This document shows, one piece after another, positions 60,906 through 64,000 of a DNA stretch of 64,000 nt (positions are counted from its first letter, which is position 1; every line of letters starts with the position of its first letter). Under the pieces are notes generated by a model. The model saw nothing but the letters and a program-made list of their open reading frames with translations. It did not search any database and was not told where the DNA came from. Made by a program: the position numbers and the translations under genes. Origin of the DNA: Lycorma delicatula (lineage: Eukaryota; Arthropoda; Insecta; Hemiptera; Fulgoridae); the NCBI RefSeq assembly GCF_047948215.1, contig NC_134455.1, forward strand, positions 302,082,147 through 302,146,146, written 5' to 3'.

Positions 60906-61546
60906 TTTGGTTTTCATTAACGTTACACCGGAGGCGACTAATAATGACAACTTTAAAAGTGTAACATTGAAAGTAACTGTAAGTTTAAAGGCAGTTCTAG
61001 TGAGATATGTACATTATATAAGGAACTAAATTTCGATTTCAATTATCGATTGTTGGGAAGAACTGCCTAAATAAGCTGGTTTTTCAAGTCTAGAACTGAG
61101 CTTATATTTTTAAATAAGTATTCCTTTAAGAGGATTAAACATTCTGTACTATATGTAAGTTAAGGGAAGATGAAGTGTATTTCATTTTTTAGTGTCCTGC
61201 ATTAAAAGAATTTAGGTGTAGGTTTTTTAATAAAACTTTTTTGAAGACTTAAAGAAAGGGTATAGCTATTATTAAAAGTAAATTTTGTGGATTAGTCAGA
61301 AATGTAAATATAATTTTGTCCAAGTATTTAATCCCACAGGTCAAAAAAAAAAAAATAGAACTGTGATAAAAGCAGGTGAATTACAATGTATTTTTTATGC
61401 TGAATCTTAAAATGAAATCGCTTTTCTTCATCACCTTCAGATTTTTAGTTATGACCTTTAAAATATTGAGAAACTTCTTACATAATAGAGTACAAAAATA
61501 ATTATTATAATTAAAATTCCTACCTTTATTTTCCAAACATTTATGT
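60906..61546. other. nothing recognised
   Basis: AT-rich sequence. Confidence 0.5.
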
Positions 61547-62860
61547 TTATCTTACTTTCTTTTTTCGTATTTTCCTTTTGTGTTCAGTGAAGTCTTCTCT
61601 TTTTATCACCCATTAGTAGTTAGTCATCATAGATTCATCCCATCTGCCTTGACAACATTGTTCCGTCTGCAATATATCTAAGTAGAACATTTCTCCTTGT
61701 TCATCGCTAATGTCACCCAAGTTTAAAAGGAAAAAGTCAAAATGAGAATGTAAAAAATGAATTTTCAATGTCATTCTGCAGTCTAAATTTTTGTAGTTCA
61801 CTAAGAGTTTATTTATAAGCTGATCATGGTTTTCATCTTTTTTATTTTCAAGAAAACCAGTAACAACATCTTTGAATGACTCCCATGGTGCTAGTTCTTT
61901 AGGTTTCAATTTGCTATCAAATATATTTTCATGAATTAATTTTCTTATTTGTAGCCTGATAAATATTCCCTCTTTTAATTTGGCTTCACTTAATTGTGAA
62001 AAAACCTCAGCTAAATATTTAAAGTCTCCATCTTTATCTAATACTTTTACAAAATTCTTCATCAGGCCTAGTTTTATGTGTAGAGATGGTAAAGTAATAT
62101 AATCGTGTTTCGACATGGGGGATTATTGACAACATTTTCCTTTCCTGGGGTAAACTGATTTCTTTTTGGCCAGTTTTTAACTGTGTAGTGTTTATCTGAA
62201 GCTTGACTATCCCCAAGAAATACATATATTTTGTAAAGCTACTCTGGACTGAGAAGAAGCCCTATCGCTTACAGGTCAGCAATGATTCACCATGAGTTTT
62301 CATCATACTTAATAGCTTTTAAAATTTTTGCCATATTTTCATATGTTTCTTTCATTCCTACAGCAAGTGCTACCAGTATTGAAAAAAACTTACGTGAGTT
62401 ATGGAGCAACACTGCCTTTAAGCATCTTTTTGATGAGTCTATAAATAAATGCTGATCTTGAATAACATATTCAATGTTCAGTTTAGACATTAGTCCCCTA
62501 ACATCATGGCAGGAACAAATTAAATCGTCTCTTCTAAAGCATTTCAGTAAATTTTTGTTTCAATTTCTATATACTGAAATTTTAATATCCTTGTTTAATA
62601 AATTCCATTCTTTAAGATGTGAACCTAGGAGTTCTGCATATTGTTTCGATAAATACAAGTCATAAATTTGGTCACCCTGTTCTACTTGTGGGATGAGGAT
62701 GAGGTTAGGTTCAGTATTTGATTCTTCTGGAATGTAATTAATATCTATTGAAGCTGAGGATTCATCGGTTGATCCTTCTGGGAATCAGAAACTTCTTTCC
62801 AAGAAGTTGGATGAATCAGATTTGGTAAATCAACACCATGAAGTTCTGGTCTCATAGCTG
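61547..62860 (-). pseudogene. repetitive-family protein with LHIKLGLMKNFVK motif, decayed
   Basis: Read on the minus strand: a far N-terminal piece at about 62850 (MRPELHGVDLPNLIHPTSW), then LFIDSSKRCLKAVLLHNSRK and GMKETYENMAKILKAIKYDE (62287-62490). The long frame 61613-62116 follows with LPSLHIKLGLMKNFVKVLDK, LAPWESFKDVVTGFLENKK, DCRMTLKIHFLHSHFDFF and NLGDISDEQGEMFYLDI. A stop after MMTNY precedes the lysine-rich end TEHKRKIRKKKVR. From memory, proteins with these blocks recur many times in aphid and hydra genomes, so a transposon origin is likely; the class is unknown to me. The spread of acidic residues hints at an RNase H-like fold (inference). Confidence 0.6.
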
Positions 62861-63789
62861 AACAAATATTTGTATATACAATACTGCTCTTATTGTTTGA
62901 ATTGAAACCAGTAAAATTTGTTAAGCAAAAATAGCAGTCATCATAATGGCTAGTGGGCTGTTGCTAAATCACCAAATCATAGGTACATCAAAAGACAAAT
63001 GCTCTTTTTTCCTTTTGACTACTGAGTTAGTTTAATGTAACACTTGATGCATGTTACATGTGGAGCCCAGGATTTATCTTGATCTCCCAAGGAATAGTCA
63101 AAATAATGTTTGCAAGCAGTTTTCAGCAGATTCTGTACCGGTTTTCATTGACTTTTCATGGTGAATTCTCCACAAATGTAACAAAAATTGTTTGGAAAAT
63201 TTTTACAAGCCTGCTTTTTATTCATTGTAAAATTCAAAATGTTTTAATGAATGAAAGTAAACTGAAATATAGAAATACTTAATTATAAAAATAATAAACT
63301 AATCTTGATGTACTGTCATAAAAATCTTTCACTAAATTTATGGCATTACTTATGAAACAATCTTTATGTGTATGATAAAACTACTATCATAACTAAAGAA
63401 CACAGCAAGTCATATCAAGAGCTGAACTCATGCTGAAGAAAGTCTCATCATGTTGAATTGCTCATTACTTGATTTACTGACATGTCTATACACGTCTGGC
63501 TTAACATGAAATCACATCATTTGACTGTTATGTATTAATTATAGTTTTATAGCATGCATCATAATATAAATAAAATGTGAATAAGCAAACATACAGACGT
63601 ACAAACTTATTTGTATTGTTTGTTCCACAAATGATGGAACAAAAAATTTAAGCGGTTGTAACTTAAGATCATTAAGAACGATGGGTTGTTTTGGAATACA
63701 TATTCAGATTCAGCATATAAAATACTACATAGAACATCTAATCCCTCTTCAGTTCCAAATTTTAAGTTAACCATTGTTAATATTTCCAG
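62861..63789. other. nothing recognised
   Basis: AT-rich; the small frame at 63607-63798 (minus) shows no family motif, and its start overlaps the LINE end. Confidence 0.45.
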
Positions 63790-64000
63790 TAAATACATTA
63801 TTCTTCTTCTTCATGTGTTGGGTAATCCTGTTATGACAATCACAAATCAATCAATATCCTGAAGCTGATCTCGCTAACGTTTCCTAGATCGACCCACACT
63901 TCTTCTTCTGTGGGATATACGTATAATTGTAGAATAGTTTAGGTAACCTTTCACTCTGCATTCTATCGACATGTGTCTTCCTGTTCTTTGTTAGTGCTTC
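63790..64000 (-). mobile_element. C-terminal end of a LINE, running off the window
   Basis: The minus strand gives THVDRMQSERLPKLFYNY and, after a frameshift, RRRSVGRSRKR then RDQLQD. This is the HV-RM-ERLPK...GRR-VGRPRKRW-DQ block that closes many arthropod endonuclease-RT proteins. The upstream part lies beyond 64000. Confidence 0.6.

Overview
The window looks like nuclear DNA of an arthropod, most likely an insect. It is AT-rich, its genes are split by long GT-AG introns, and it is crowded with decayed transposons. There are no bacterial-style operons, no rRNA, no CRISPR array and no free-standing tRNA gene that I can support. Several transposon types here are, from memory, common in hemipteran genomes, so Hemiptera is a reasonable but unproven guess.

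The only convincing host genes are a tandem, same-strand (+) cluster of invertebrate-type (i-type, destabilase) lysozymes. Gene A has its last three coding exons at 985-1176, 6051-6124 and 10594-10743; its signal-peptide exon should lie left of the window. Gene B is complete, with exons 14891-14951, 41833-42018, 48623-48696 and 50693-50878 (507 nt, 168 residues). Gene C is represented only by its signal-peptide exon at 55163-55220; the rest should lie to the right. All three share intron phases (1, 1, 0), and the 74-nt third exon is identical in length in A and B. Both C-terminal exons carry a twelve-residue loop that fits the EF-hand/dockerin calcium-binding pattern.

Everything else is intron or intergenic DNA filled by mobile elements, almost all broken. 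I see a tRNA-derived SINE family (four copies, three with target-site duplications) and several non-LTR retrotransposons (three R1-like copies, an endonuclease-RT family, and a short 3' end with a 13-bp duplication inside gene B). I also see a Helitron-like 3' end, a Merlin/ISXO2-like transposase, a mariner with D34D spacing, four or more other IS630-Tc1-mariner transposases, a hAT remnant, MITEs or foldback elements, and a repeat family of unknown class.

Layout: 1-10.8 kb holds gene A with SINEs, Merlin, LINE and Helitron debris in its introns. 10.8-14.8 kb is intergenic, with a SINE and a MITE. 14.9-41.8 kb is the 26.9-kb first intron of gene B; it contains a mariner, a nested transposon stack (26.7-31.2 kb), an antisense pair of duplicated exon-like frames (24.9 and 25.6 kb), a foldback repeat field and a near full-length R1-like LINE. 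41.8-50.9 kb is the rest of gene B. 50.9-55.1 kb is intergenic with a nested transposase, and 55.2-64 kb is the first intron of gene C.
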